Made by a program: the position numbers and the translations under genes. Below are positions 1-8,086 of a DNA stretch of 40,976 nt, in pieces; position 1 is the first letter of the stretch, and each line of letters starts with the position of its first letter. Below the pieces are notes generated by a model. The model had not been told where the DNA came from and did not search any database. It saw only the letters and a program-made list of their open reading frames with translations. Origin of the DNA: Candidatus Nitrosopumilus sp. (GTDB lineage Archaea > Thermoproteota > Nitrososphaeria > Nitrososphaerales > Nitrosopumilaceae); the NCBI GenBank assembly GCA_028448965.1, contig JAONQT010000005.1, positions 1 to 40,976 on the forward strand, in the 5' to 3' direction.

Positions 1-376
1 TCTTATTCATTATACCGAAGGTTCAATTTCAACATATCAAGAGAATGAAAAATTATTTTTTGAAATAAATCATCCAGATAAATGGAGTTTTGCAAAAATT
101 ACAATTACAAATAGCAAAAATGGAAATATAGATACAATTACTACAACACCAGATAAAAAAATATCATTAAAAATCTATGAAAATGGAGAGTATTGGATAG
201 ATGCAAAAATAAAAATAAACGGAAATACATCTGATGCATTTAATACAATCAAAGTTACTTCACTTTCAGAAAAAATAGAAAAAATAGAATTAAGAAACAT
301 ACCAGAAAAACAAATTATATTAATAGTTTCAATAATTGTAATTGTTGGAATTGTGGGATTATTAATTAGAAAATAA
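1..376 (+). CDS. C-terminal part of a membrane-anchored surface protein (partial)
   Basis: The reading frame is open from base 2 to a TAA at 374-376, so the window starts inside the gene. About 124 residues are visible. They are a beta-rich, Asn/Lys/Ile-rich segment with no cysteine, resembling an extracytoplasmic Ig-like or carbohydrate-binding-like domain. A charged linker follows, then one strongly hydrophobic helix of about 18 residues (rich in I, V and G) and a short basic tail (LLIRK). This is a type I C-terminal membrane anchor, so the visible domain probably lies outside the cell. There is no PEFG-type signal here, unlike the exported proteins near 36-38 kb. The stop lies one base from the stop of the convergent pckA gene. 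The function is unknown. Confidence 0.7.
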   Translation, partial: LIHYTEGSISTYQENEKLFFEINHPDKWSFAKITITNSKNGNIDTITTTPDKKISLKIYENGEYWIDAKIKINGNTSDAFNTIKVTSLSEKIEKIELRNIPEKQIILIVSIIVIVGIVGLLIRK

Positions 377-377
377 T

Positions 378-1982
378 TTATGCAGAATATTTAGGACCTG
401 CTGCAATTATATCATTTGAAACATTTTCAAATTTCTTAAAGTTTTCAACAAACATTTGAGCCAACTTTCTTGCAGAAAGATCATAGGAATCTTTGTCAAC
501 CCAAGTATGTTTTGGATCTAAAATTTCAGATGGAACACCTTCAACTTCTGTCGGAATATCAAGGTTAAGTAAATCATCGTGGCGATACTTTACAATATCA
601 AGTGCACCAGAAATTGCTGCAGTAACCATTGCACGGCTGTATTTGATCTTTATTCGTTTACCAACACCATATGCTCCGCCAGACCATCCAGTATTAACAA
701 GATAAACAATAGTGTTATGTTGATTAATTTTTTCACCAAGAAGTTTTGCATAAACTGAAGCTGTTCTAGGCATAAATGGGGCTCCAAAACACTGAGAAAA
801 GACAGATTTTGGTTCTTTAATGCCCCTTTCAGTTCCTGCCAATTTACTAGTATAACCAGACATAAAATGATACATTGCTGCTTCTTTAGTTAATCTAGAA
901 ACAGGAGGTAAGACACCTAAAGCATCAGCAGTCAAAAATACAATTACACGTGGATTTCCACCAACACTAGGAATTACTGCACCTGGAATAAAATCTAAAG
1001 GATAGCCAACACGAGTATTTTCAGTTAATGAATTATCATCATAATCTGGAATATTATCATTTAAAACAACATTTTCTAAAAGTGCACCAGGTTTAATTGC
1101 ATTCCAAATTTCAGGTTCTGCTTCTTGACTAAGATTAATACATTTTGCATAACAACCACCTTCAAAATTAAATGTTCCATTATCAGACCAACCATGCTCA
1201 TCATCACCAATTAATTTTCTATTAGGATCTGCAGAAAGAGTTGTTTTACCAGTACCAGATAATCCAAAAAATAATGCAGTGTCTCCTTTTTCACCAATGT
1301 TTGCAGAGCAATGCATTGGAAAAATATTTTGGTCAGGTAACAAGAAATTCATTACACCAAACATTGATTTTTTCATTTCACCAGCATATTCAGTTCCACC
1401 AATCAAAACAATTTTTCTAGTCAAATCAATTAAAATAAAAACATCACTTTTAGTTCCATCAATTTTAGGATCTGCTAAGAAATCATTAATACATAAAATA
1501 GTAAATTCAGGTTTATGTTTTTGTAATTCCTCATCTGTAGGTCGAATAAATAAATTACTTGAAAACATGCTTTGCCAAACATGATCATTAATTACTCTAA
1601 TAGGTAAACGAGTTTCAGGATCAGCTCCTACAAAACCATCAAAAACAAAAAGTTCTTTGTTAGCAACAAATTCTTTCATCTTTTCAAAAAGCTTTTCAAA
1701 TTTACCACTTGGGAATTGATGGTTAATTTTTCCCCAATCAATAGTATCGTGAGTTTTATCATCATAAACAATAAATCGATCATCAGGTGATCTGCCAGTA
1801 TATTTTCCTGTATTAACTGAAAGAGAACCTGTAGAGTTTACAACACCTTCTTTTCTATCAACAGAAATAGCCACCATTTCATCAGTAGGTAAGTTTCTAT
1901 GAACTTTGGATGGATTAATACCAAAAGTTGTTAATTGTGCCAAAAATTGTTCAGTAGTAGATCTACCAAGTAATTCTGTCAA
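378..1982 (-). CDS. pckA: Phosphoenolpyruvate carboxykinase (ATP)
   Basis: Makes phosphoenolpyruvate and CO2 from oxaloacetate and ATP, the entry step of gluconeogenesis. In an autotrophic thaumarchaeon this would draw on carbon fixed by the hydroxypropionate/hydroxybutyrate cycle. The 534 residues match the usual length of the ATP-type family. Visible motifs are the substrate-binding YTGRSPDDRF (61-70), the GGTEYAGEMKKS metal/substrate segment (195-206), the P-loop GLSGTGKTT (240-248) and the kinase-2 motif GDDEHGW (259-265). The start is a TTG supported by an AGGAGA Shine-Dalgarno sequence at 1991-1996. A TATA-like box near 2028-2038 would give a leader of roughly 25-30 bases. It diverges from rpl32e and is transcribed alone. 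Confidence 0.96.
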   Translation of the reverse strand: MTELLGRSTTEQFLAQLTTFGINPSKVHRNLPTDEMVAISVDRKEGVVNSTGSLSVNTGKYTGRSPDDRFIVYDDKTHDTIDWGKINHQFPSGKFEKLFEKMKEFVANKELFVFDGFVGADPETRLPIRVINDHVWQSMFSSNLFIRPTDEELQKHKPEFTILCINDFLADPKIDGTKSDVFILIDLTRKIVLIGGTEYAGEMKKSMFGVMNFLLPDQNIFPMHCSANIGEKGDTALFFGLSGTGKTTLSADPNRKLIGDDEHGWSDNGTFNFEGGCYAKCINLSQEAEPEIWNAIKPGALLENVVLNDNIPDYDDNSLTENTRVGYPLDFIPGAVIPSVGGNPRVIVFLTADALGVLPPVSRLTKEAAMYHFMSGYTSKLAGTERGIKEPKSVFSQCFGAPFMPRTASVYAKLLGEKINQHNTIVYLVNTGWSGGAYGVGKRIKIKYSRAMVTAAISGALDIVKYRHDDLLNLDIPTEVEGVPSEILDPKHTWVDKDSYDLSARKLAQMFVENFKKFENVSNDIIAAGPKYSA

Positions 1983-2128
1983 TATTCCGATCTCCTAGCG
2001 TGTGTTTGAACATATACAGTGGTCATAAGATATTTAGATCCGCGCTGATTTTCCTTATTATCTCTTTTCCATATTGAATTTTTTTAGGTCGAGGAACGTA
2101 TTTATTCCAAAATCCAAGACTTAGTTCC

Positions 2129-2533
2129 ATGCCAATCAACAAGGAATTGATCGAGAAAAGACAGGAGATAAAAAAACACAATCCTGATTTTGTAAGACCA
2201 GAAAGTTGGCGTTATGTTAGACTTCAAACTAATTGGAGAAAACCAAAAGGCATAGATCATCATCAACGAAAACAAAAAAGTAGAGGTCGACCAGGTTTAG
2301 TTAAAGTTGGATATGGTGGACCTAGAGATGCAAAAGGATTGCACCCTTCAGGATTTACAGATAATTTAGTTTTCAATGTTTCAGATTTAGAGAAATTAGA
2401 CCCAAAACAAGATGGAGTTAGATTAGGACATAGTGTTGGTACTAGAAAGAGAAAAGAAATTGTCCTTAAAGCAGTTGAAAACAAATTTAAAATATTTAAT
2501 GCAAGAGTGAGTGTAATTGCCGATAAATCTTAA
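2129..2533 (+). CDS. rpl32e: 50S ribosomal protein L32e
   Basis: Archaeal/eukaryotic-type large-subunit protein of 134 residues. The basic N-terminal half (a lysine/arginine-rich stretch around residues 30-55, including RGRPGLVKVGYGGP) and the C-terminal signature LGHSVGTRKRKEIV are typical of L32e. A TATA-like box (ATTTATT, about 2099-2105) lies 24-30 bases before the ATG, so the mRNA is probably leaderless. The gene overlaps rpl19e by 17 bases and the two are surely co-transcribed. In many archaea this pair sits inside the spc ribosomal cluster (L6-L32e-L19e-L18-S5). Here it stands alone. Confidence 0.95.
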   Translation: MPINKELIEKRQEIKKHNPDFVRPESWRYVRLQTNWRKPKGIDHHQRKQKSRGRPGLVKVGYGGPRDAKGLHPSGFTDNLVFNVSDLEKLDPKQDGVRLGHSVGTRKRKEIVLKAVENKFKIFNARVSVIADKS

Positions 2534-2972
2534 AGATAAAAAAAGACTCGCCTCCAGAGTTACTGGTGTTGGAATTCATAGAATTAAATTTGATTCAGAT
2601 CATCTAGACGATATCGCAGATGCAATTACTAGAGAAAATATTCGTAGTTTGATTACTGCAAATACAATTCAAATTAAACCATTTACAGGAACATCAAGAG
2701 GAAGAGCCCAACACAAGTTGGATCAAAGAAAGAAAAGAGGTACAGGACAAGGTTCCAAACAAGGTACAAAGGGTGCAAGAGTTGGCAAAAAAACTGTGTA
2801 TGTTGCTAAGGTACGTTCACTAAGAAGATTATTAAAAATTGCAAAAGATAGAAAAGATTTGACTAATCCAGAGTTTTGGACATTGTACAAAAAAGTAGGC
2901 GGAAATACAGTTAGAAATAAAGCTCACTTGAGAACTTTGATGGATGAAATTAAAACTAAAAGAACAGATTAA
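2517..2972 (+). CDS. rpl19e: 50S ribosomal protein L19e
   Basis: Large-subunit protein of 151 residues found only in archaea and eukaryotes. The family pattern is clear: N-terminal KKRLASRVTGVG, an internal DAITRENIRSLI helix, the basic GRAQHKLDQRKKRGTGQGS segment, then a C-terminal helical half ending in KAHLRTLMDEI. The best start is a TTG at 2517 inside the end of rpl32e, giving MPINLKDKKRLASRV. No ATG gives a full N-terminus. The 17-base overlap suggests translational coupling. The stop overlaps the stop region of the convergent ogt-like gene by 4 bases. Confidence 0.94.
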   Translation: MPINLKDKKRLASRVTGVGIHRIKFDSDHLDDIADAITRENIRSLITANTIQIKPFTGTSRGRAQHKLDQRKKRGTGQGSKQGTKGARVGKKTVYVAKVRSLRRLLKIAKDRKDLTNPEFWTLYKKVGGNTVRNKAHLRTLMDEIKTKRTD

Positions 2973-3268
2973 AATCTAAATAATTTTTTATTAAAACTTT
3001 CAATTTTACCATTAGTAATTTTTATACCTTCATTAGAAAGCATTTTCATTTTAACATGTTCACCATAAGCATATCCACCAATTTTACCAGTGGACATTAC
3101 AACTCGATGACAAGGAACCAAAACAGGGTAAGGGTTATTCTTCATAATCTTTCCAATTAATCTTTGACCATTTTTTAATCCAACTACTTTTGCTAAATCA
3201 CCATAAGTTGTAACCTGACCTTGTGGAACATCCAGTAATTTTTTGTAAACTTTTTGTTCAAGATTCAT
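2969..3268 (-). CDS. ogt: Methylated-DNA--protein-cysteine methyltransferase family protein (short form)
   Basis: Suicide repair protein family that takes an alkyl group from O6-alkylguanine onto its own cysteine. The 99 residues contain only the C-terminal DNA-binding/active-site domain: a winged-helix start (QGQVTTYGDLAKVVG), then the active-site motif PCHRVV with the acceptor cysteine present, then a GGYAYG segment. Full-length Ogt/MGMT enzymes are about 150-170 residues, so the N-terminal domain is absent. The PCHR cysteine argues for true alkyl transfer rather than an alkyltransferase-like protein, where it is usually replaced by Trp. It overlaps the upstream dtdA end by 4 bases, so the two form a small operon. 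Confidence 0.85.
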   Translation of the reverse strand: MNLEQKVYKKLLDVPQGQVTTYGDLAKVVGLKNGQRLIGKIMKNNPYPVLVPCHRVVMSTGKIGGYAYGEHVKMKMLSNEGIKITNGKIESFNKKLFRF

Positions 3269-4041
3269 AATTTAATTATCTCAAGTGGTGTAGATTCAAG
3301 TAAATCAAGAATTTTTTGTTTGTTTGCTCCCAATCCACGCCAATCTAAAAGAGCAACTTTTGCCATTTTGTTTTGAGTAATAATATGAGAGAATAATATC
3401 TCATCAAGTTCATCCAATGCATGTTTTGGTACAACTGTACCAAGAGCATATTTTCCTTCCAGTAATTCAGTAGTAAATTTAGAGGAATAATGAGTGCCTC
3501 CAAAACAAATTGCTACAGGGTTTTCACATATAGAATTAACAAAAACCTGATGAATTAACTTGGCAACTGAAATGCATAATGAAATATCAGTCCATTGTTT
3601 TTCAGTGGTACCAATTTCAATAAAAATTGTGGGTTTAGTTAATGCAGTTGGACCATGATGAGTTGCCTCAATGGTTATTTGGAATTTTGAAAAGTTAGAT
3701 TGATGCCTTTGTAATATTTGGAGATATTGTTTTTGAAGGTTAGGGTGAGGTATAGCAACTTGTCTGGCATTACCACCAAATTTTGCTTCAGAGAAATTAC
3801 CAGTACTATGACAAGTTAATGCAAGTACACCAGATTTTGCAGCATGTTTTGAAAGAAATACAAAACCATCATAATCGTATTTTTCTTCAAGCCAATCAGC
3901 AGAAATAGTAGGAGTAGAAATTATGATTAAATCATAATATTTTCCACGAAAAATATCACCATCCAGAGTCATTTCATGTGAAAGAAAATTTGCCATATTG
4001 TAACCTGCAGGGTCATCTCGATAAGCAACTAAGAGTTCCAT
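3265..4041 (-). CDS. dtdA: D-aminoacyl-tRNA deacylase (DTD2/DtdA type)
   Basis: Archaeal/plant-type proofreading enzyme that hydrolyses D-amino acids mischarged on tRNA. Family signatures are visible: MELLVAYRDDPAGYNMA at the N-terminus, a histidine-containing LTCHSTGN segment, the ITIEATHHGPT block, and the CFGGTHYSSKFT block near the C-terminus. I place the start at the ATG at 4039-4041 (258 residues). The longer reading to 4164 adds 41 hydrophobic and aromatic residues that do not fit the family and runs antisense through secE. It diverges from secE with a gap of about 39 bases and is followed by ogt with a 4-base overlap. Confidence 0.9.
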   Translation of the reverse strand: MELLVAYRDDPAGYNMANFLSHEMTLDGDIFRGKYYDLIIISTPTISADWLEEKYDYDGFVFLSKHAAKSGVLALTCHSTGNFSEAKFGGNARQVAIPHPNLQKQYLQILQRHQSNFSKFQITIEATHHGPTALTKPTIFIEIGTTEKQWTDISLCISVAKLIHQVFVNSICENPVAICFGGTHYSSKFTTELLEGKYALGTVVPKHALDELDEILFSHIITQNKMAKVALLDWRGLGANKQKILDLLESTPLEIIKL

Positions 4042-4080
4042 GAGATAAGGAATATAAGGACACCTTATTAATTTCCACCA

Positions 4081-4254
4081 ATGAACCCGAAACAGACTTT
4101 GAAAAATATGTCTAATACTATGAAAATGGCTAAAAAGCCAGACAAGGATGAATATACACAGCATTTGAGATTAGTATTAACTGGAATTTTAGGAGTTGGT
4201 ACTATTGGATTTATAATTCAATTTGTGTTTTCGGTAGTTACATTTGGTCGATAA
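4081..4254 (+). CDS. secE: Preprotein translocase subunit SecE / Sec61-gamma
   Basis: A 57-codon ORF. The protein has a basic, amphipathic N-terminal half (about residues 1-30, lysine-rich, with DEYTQHLRLV), then one transmembrane helix (TGILGVGTIGFIIQF) and a short tail ending FGR. This is the layout of archaeal SecE, the single-span subunit that clamps the SecY channel. Position agrees: secE-nusG/spt5-rpl11 is a classic conserved order. The next stop codon upstream in frame is at 4069-4071, so the ATG at 4081 is the first possible start. The gene ends 2 bases before spt5. Similarity was judged by eye only. Confidence 0.85.
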   Translation: MNPKQTLKNMSNTMKMAKKPDKDEYTQHLRLVLTGILGVGTIGFIIQFVFSVVTFGR

Positions 4255-4256
4255 AA

Positions 4257-4715
4257 TTGTCTGAAGAAATAAAATCACATTTATTTGCAATTAGAACCAC
4301 AGGAGGACAAGAAAAAGTGGTTATGAGATTATTAGAAGCTAAAGCAAATGCTAATCAAATTAATATTCAATCAGTTTTTTGGGTAAGTGATCTTAAAGGA
4401 TATGTTGTAGTTGAAGCAATTAATCCAAGTGATGCATATTTAGCAGTTGAAGGTGTAAGACATATTCGAGGTCAATTAAGAGGAGAATTAGAATTCAAGG
4501 ATATCGAAGGATATCTTGTAAAGAAATCAACAGTTTCAACATTAGCAGTGGATGATATTATTGAAATTACCGGTGGTCCATTCAAAGGAATGAAGGCAAC
4601 AATTACCAGAATAGATGCAGATAAAGAAGAAGCAACAGTTGTTTTGTTAGATGCATCTTATCAATTACCAGTAACAGTAGATGCAAACTACCTAAAGCTC
4701 TCGAGTGGAGCTTAG
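4257..4715 (+). CDS. spt5: Transcription elongation factor Spt5 (NusG homologue)
   Basis: Binds the RNA polymerase clamp and closes the DNA channel to aid processive elongation. The 152 residues show an NGN domain (about 6-85, starting LFAIRTTGGQEKVV and including GYVVVEA) and a KOW domain (about 95-130) with the pattern DIIEITGGPFKGMKATI. The start is a TTG 2 bases after the secE stop. The protein lacks the acidic N-terminal extension of eukaryotic Spt5, as expected for archaea. It probably shares a transcript with secE and perhaps rpl11. Confidence 0.95.
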   Translation: MSEEIKSHLFAIRTTGGQEKVVMRLLEAKANANQINIQSVFWVSDLKGYVVVEAINPSDAYLAVEGVRHIRGQLRGELEFKDIEGYLVKKSTVSTLAVDDIIEITGGPFKGMKATITRIDADKEEATVVLLDASYQLPVTVDANYLKLSSGA

Positions 4716-4750
4716 GAAGGATTAAATTTTCATTTTGAGTTGAATAAGTA

Positions 4751-5230
4751 ATGGGAGAACAAAAAGTATCATCACTTGTAACTGGAGGAGGAGCATCAGC
4801 AGGACCACCATTAGGTCCAGCACTAGGTCCTCTAGGCGTTAACATTATGGAAGTTATCGCATCAATTAATGAAAAAACTAAAGACTTCGAGGGAATGAAA
4901 GTTCCTGTAACTGTAATAGTAGATACAGATACAAAGAAATATGAAATTGAAATTGGTATTCCTTCAGCTGCAGCACTCATCATGAAAGAAGCAGGGATTA
5001 CAAAAGGATCTAGCACTTCAGGTACTGAATGGGCAGGAGATGTAACAATGGATTCAATTGTCAAAGTTGCAAATACAAAACTCGAAAAATCTTATGCATC
5101 ATCATTAAAATCAGTTGCAAAAACCATCATTGGAACATGTGTAGCATTAGGAGTTAAAGTAGAGGGGAAAACTCCTAAAGAAATTACTGCCGAAATCAAT
5201 GAAGGTAAATGGGATCAAAAATTCCAATAA
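4751..5230 (+). CDS. rpl11: 50S ribosomal protein L11
   Basis: L11 binds the GTPase-associated region of 23S rRNA at the base of the ribosomal stalk. The 159-residue protein carries the hallmark GGGASAGPPLGPALGPLGVNI segment near the N-terminus, the central PSAAALIMKEAG, and a C-terminal rRNA-binding domain with TIIGTCVALGVKVEGK. It begins at an ATG 35 bases after spt5. The stop codon directly abuts the stop of the convergent lrp gene, which separates rpl11 from rpl1-rpl10. Confidence 0.96.
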   Translation: MGEQKVSSLVTGGGASAGPPLGPALGPLGVNIMEVIASINEKTKDFEGMKVPVTVIVDTDTKKYEIEIGIPSAAALIMKEAGITKGSSTSGTEWAGDVTMDSIVKVANTKLEKSYASSLKSVAKTIIGTCVALGVKVEGKTPKEITAEINEGKWDQKFQ

Positions 5231-5686
5231 CTATTCGATAAGATAAACAGGATCTTTATCGGTTTTTTGTAATTCTACAAAGGTTTCAGTATTTTGAATA
5301 CCTTCTATTTTTCCAATTTTTTCAATAACTACTGTATGTAACGCTTCAAGATTTTTAGCATATACTTTAATCATAATATCAAATCTGCCAGTTACCTCTG
5401 AAATTGAAACAACTTCAGATGTTTCCATGAATTTTTTATGAATTATTTCTTTATGTTTTGGATCTCGGTTGATTCCAACAGAGGCCTTTACTCCAATACC
5501 TAACAATGATTCATCAATTTCAACGGTAAATTTTTTGATTAATTTTTTTTTCATTAATCGTTTAATTCTACTATACAGTACAGAAGCATTAATCCCAAGT
5601 TTTTTTGACAATGTGGGAACTGAAACAGATCCATCCTGTGTTAATTCATAAAGTAATTTCATATCTAAGTCATCAAAGCGATGCAA
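5231..5686 (-). CDS. Lrp/AsnC-family transcriptional regulator
   Basis: A 151-residue regulator of the leucine-responsive family. Residues about 1-60 form the helix-turn-helix domain (LDMKLLYELTQDGSVSVPTLSKKLG, then a recognition helix with SVLYSRIKRLMKKKLI). Residues about 70-145 form the ligand-sensing RAM domain (ASVGINRDPKH, EVVSISEVTGRFDIMIKVYAKN). It starts at TTG. A TATA-like box at 5711-5720 is 25-34 bases upstream, which fits a leaderless mRNA. It lies between rpl11 and rpl1, divergent from rpl1, so it could influence the rpl1-rpl10 promoter. That link is inferred from position only. The effector is unknown. Confidence 0.9.
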   Translation of the reverse strand: MHRFDDLDMKLLYELTQDGSVSVPTLSKKLGINASVLYSRIKRLMKKKLIKKFTVEIDESLLGIGVKASVGINRDPKHKEIIHKKFMETSEVVSISEVTGRFDIMIKVYAKNLEALHTVVIEKIGKIEGIQNTETFVELQKTDKDPVYLIE

Positions 5687-5710
5687 TGTACTAGAAAATT
5701 GGCTATCTCA

Positions 5711-5720
5711 TTTAATATAT
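5711..5720 (-). promoter_or_regulatory. TATA-like box of the lrp gene
   Basis: On the minus strand this reads ATATATTAAA and lies 25-34 bases before the TTG start of the Lrp/AsnC gene. That is the usual distance from an archaeal TATA box to the transcription start, so the mRNA is probably leaderless. Confidence 0.5.
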
Positions 5721-5800
5721 CTAAGTTTTAACAAAAATTTGCTTATAAATTACAATTATTAGGTATAAAAAATAGAATTTGTTAAAATGAAAAATGAGTG

Positions 5801-5835
5801 AAAGCCTAATCTCTAAACGATTTTAAGTAGGTTTT
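5801..5835 (+). promoter_or_regulatory. Hairpin in the rpl1 leader, possible autoregulatory site
   Basis: An 8-bp stem can form between AAAGCCTA (5801-5808) and TAGGTTTT (5828-5835), with one G-U pair and a 19-base loop. It ends 16 bases before the rpl1 ATG. A TATA-like TTATAAAT near 5743-5750 implies a leader of roughly 75 bases, unusually long for this genome. L1 is known to repress its own translation by binding mRNA in bacteria and methanogens. That this hairpin is an L1 target is inference. Confidence 0.3.
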
Positions 5836-5851
5836 CTGAAATTTGTTCGTA

Positions 5852-6514
5852 ATGATTACAGAAGCACAATTGGCAGAAGTGATAACAAAAGCCAAAGAAA
5901 GTACCAAAAAGAGGAAATTTAAACAATCTATAGAATTAATAATTAATTTCAAAGATATTGATGTAAAAAAAGGATTTGCCATTAATGAAGTAATTCAACT
6001 TCCAAAAACTAATTCTCCTGCAACAGTATGTGTAATTGCTACAGGGGATATGAGTCAAAAAGCAAAAGCTGCAAAAGCAGATTCAGTTATTGGAAATGAA
6101 GAATTAACAAAGTATGAAGCAAACAAAAGAGAATCTAGAAAATTCATTAATAAATATGATTTCTTTTTAGCAGATACAAAAATTATGCCAACAGTTGGTA
6201 AAGCACTAGGTCAACTTTTAGGTCCAAGAGGAAAAATGCCAACACCAGTTCCGTTTAATGCACCTATTGATGCATTTCTAGCAAGATTTAGAACATCAAT
6301 TAAAGTTAGAACAAGAGCATCATTATCAATTTCATGTAAAATTGGAGATGAATCTATGGAGAATGCAGATTTAGCAATTAATGCATTTACGGTTCTAAGT
6401 GCAATAGAGAAAAAATTACCAAATGGTGAAAAAAACATTAGAAAAGTTTTGATTAAAACAACAATGGGTAAACCAGTAAAACAAGTGCAGGAGATAAAGA
6501 AGAAGTATGCATGA
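5852..6514 (+). CDS. rpl1: 50S ribosomal protein L1
   Basis: L1 forms the mobile stalk that contacts deacylated tRNA at the E site. The protein has the two-domain L1 pattern: KRKFKQSIELIINFKDIDVKKG in domain I, and the signature TVGKALGQLLGPRGKMPTPVPF in domain II. It returns to domain I at the C-terminus (IRKVLIKTTMGKPVKQV). I prefer the ATG at 5852 (220 residues, MITEAQLAEV) over a TTG at 5843 that adds only three residues. It overlaps rpl10 by 8 bases. Confidence 0.95.
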   Translation: MITEAQLAEVITKAKESTKKRKFKQSIELIINFKDIDVKKGFAINEVIQLPKTNSPATVCVIATGDMSQKAKAAKADSVIGNEELTKYEANKRESRKFINKYDFFLADTKIMPTVGKALGQLLGPRGKMPTPVPFNAPIDAFLARFRTSIKVRTRASLSISCKIGDESMENADLAINAFTVLSAIEKKLPNGEKNIRKVLIKTTMGKPVKQVQEIKKKYA

Positions 6515-7373
6515 GAATAGAACTACATATCCAAAAAGAAAAACGGAAATGTATCAACAATTATTAGAATTACCAAAAAAATACAAAACAATTTCAATAA
6601 TTCAAATGAGAAAAGTTCGTTCTACACAAATTTTACCATTAAGAAAAACTTTGAAAGGGGAAGTAGAATTTGTATGTGTCAAAGATAGAGTTGCAAAAAA
6701 AGCACTGGAAACATTAGATGTTCCAGGAATGAAAGAAATTTCAGGTGAACTAAAAGGACAACTAATGTTCCTATTTACAAACATGTCACCATTCAAACTA
6801 AACGTACTATTGGGTAAAAACAAAGTCATGATGGGTGCACGAAGTGGAGATATTGCAAGTATCGATATTGTAGTACCTGCTAAAAATACAGGAATTGCAC
6901 CAGGACCAATGCTTACAGAATTCAAAGACGCAGGAATTCCAACAAAAATTGATCAAGGAACAATTTGGATTGCAAAAGATACAACACCAGCAAAAAAAGG
7001 TGAAGCAATTAATGAAAAATTAGCATCAATTTTAGGTAAATTAGACATCAAACCAGTGGAAGCAGGAATCTCACTTTATTCAGCAGTAGAAGAGGGTCTC
7101 AAATATACTGAACAAGAAATGATAATAGATGTTGAGAAAACAAGAAATGAATTTGCACAATTCCACCAAGAAGCACTATCACTATCAATTGAAGCAGGTT
7201 ACATCACTGCAGATAATGTTACACAAATCCTTACAAAAGCAGCACAATCCGCACGCTCAGTATCAATTGAATCAGGTTTCATGACAGATGAAACTAAAGA
7301 GCAAATTTTACAAAAAGCAGATGCACAAGCTAAAGGCGTAGCAGGCGAAGCAAAAGATTACACACCAGCATAG
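6507..7373 (+). CDS. rpl10: 50S ribosomal protein L10 (P0 stalk base)
   Basis: Archaeal P0-type L10 of 288 residues. It anchors L12 dimers and docks on the L11-binding rRNA. Residues about 1-105 form the rRNA-binding domain (YPKRKTEMYQQLLELPKKYK, MRKVRSTQILPLRKTLKG). The archaeal insertion domain follows (about 106-200, with NTGIAPGPMLTEFKDAGIPTKI). The long C-terminal helical spine (about 215-275) has three repeated segments of the type EALSLSIEAGYITADN / SARSVSIESGFMTDET, where L12 dimers bind. The acidic terminal tip usually seen in archaeal P0 is short here. A GGAGAT Shine-Dalgarno sequence lies within the end of rpl1. Confidence 0.95.
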   Translation: MHENRTTYPKRKTEMYQQLLELPKKYKTISIIQMRKVRSTQILPLRKTLKGEVEFVCVKDRVAKKALETLDVPGMKEISGELKGQLMFLFTNMSPFKLNVLLGKNKVMMGARSGDIASIDIVVPAKNTGIAPGPMLTEFKDAGIPTKIDQGTIWIAKDTTPAKKGEAINEKLASILGKLDIKPVEAGISLYSAVEEGLKYTEQEMIIDVEKTRNEFAQFHQEALSLSIEAGYITADNVTQILTKAAQSARSVSIESGFMTDETKEQILQKADAQAKGVAGEAKDYTPA

Positions 7374-8018
7374 TCAATCAGTATTTTTTACTTTAGGCAA
7401 ATTCCAATTATACTTTATTGCAATTAACCTCAATAAGGTAGTTAGGATTATCCCAACAATAGTAGCATAGTAAATGTCTTCTGTAAAATACAAAATTATA
7501 GAAAATATCACAATACCAATAAAGCTTGCAGAAAGATAAAATTCTTTTACAAAAACTATTGGAACTTGGTTAACAAAAATATCTCGAAGAATTCCTCCGC
7601 CAGCAGCAGTTAAGATACCTGCTAATAAAATTGCCAAAAAATTTAATCCAAAAACATTGTATGCAAAAGTTGCCCCAATGATTGTAAATACTCCCAATCC
7701 AATAGCATCAAATTTCAAAAATAAATTCCAGTGTTTTTTGAGACGGGAGTACAAAAAGAAAATTATGATTCCAGATGCAATTGTTGCAACAATGTAAGTA
7801 GGATCAGCAATAGAATTAGGGATTCTACCTAAAATAACATCTCGGATTGTGCCACCAGCAACACCAGTGATAGTTGCAAGTACTAAAATTCCTACAATAT
7901 CAAATTTTTTTTCAATTGCCTTAAAAGCACCTGTTATTGCAAATGCCACAGTGCCAAACAGATCTAAAACATAAATAAAAAACTCAGAAGTAAAAGAAAA
8001 TTCCGTCAACAGATACAA
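7374..8018 (-). CDS. TRIC/UPF0126-family membrane protein (putative cation channel)
   Basis: A 214-residue polytopic membrane protein with about six to seven transmembrane helices. It contains the internal duplication typical of the TRIC/UPF0126 (YadS-like) family: GVAGGTIRDVILGRIP in the first half and AAGGGILRDIFVNQVP in the second. Family members conduct monovalent cations as trimers; the ligand and role in archaea are not known. It lies 68 bases downstream of rpl12 on the same strand and could be read through from that strong promoter. Its stop codon abuts that of the convergent rpl10. Confidence 0.85.
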   Translation of the reverse strand: MYLLTEFSFTSEFFIYVLDLFGTVAFAITGAFKAIEKKFDIVGILVLATITGVAGGTIRDVILGRIPNSIADPTYIVATIASGIIIFFLYSRLKKHWNLFLKFDAIGLGVFTIIGATFAYNVFGLNFLAILLAGILTAAGGGILRDIFVNQVPIVFVKEFYLSASFIGIVIFSIILYFTEDIYYATIVGIILTTLLRLIAIKYNWNLPKVKNTD

Positions 8019-8086
8019 AGACGGTACACAGTGTAATTAAGATTAATAAAAATAAGTATAAAATTAAGTTGAAAGAATAAAGTTGC

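Noticed and set aside
4042-4164. N-terminal extension of dtdA (MLCIFILVWLF...)
   Set aside because: It is antisense to secE, does not fit the family N-terminus, and a good ATG exists at 4039-4041.
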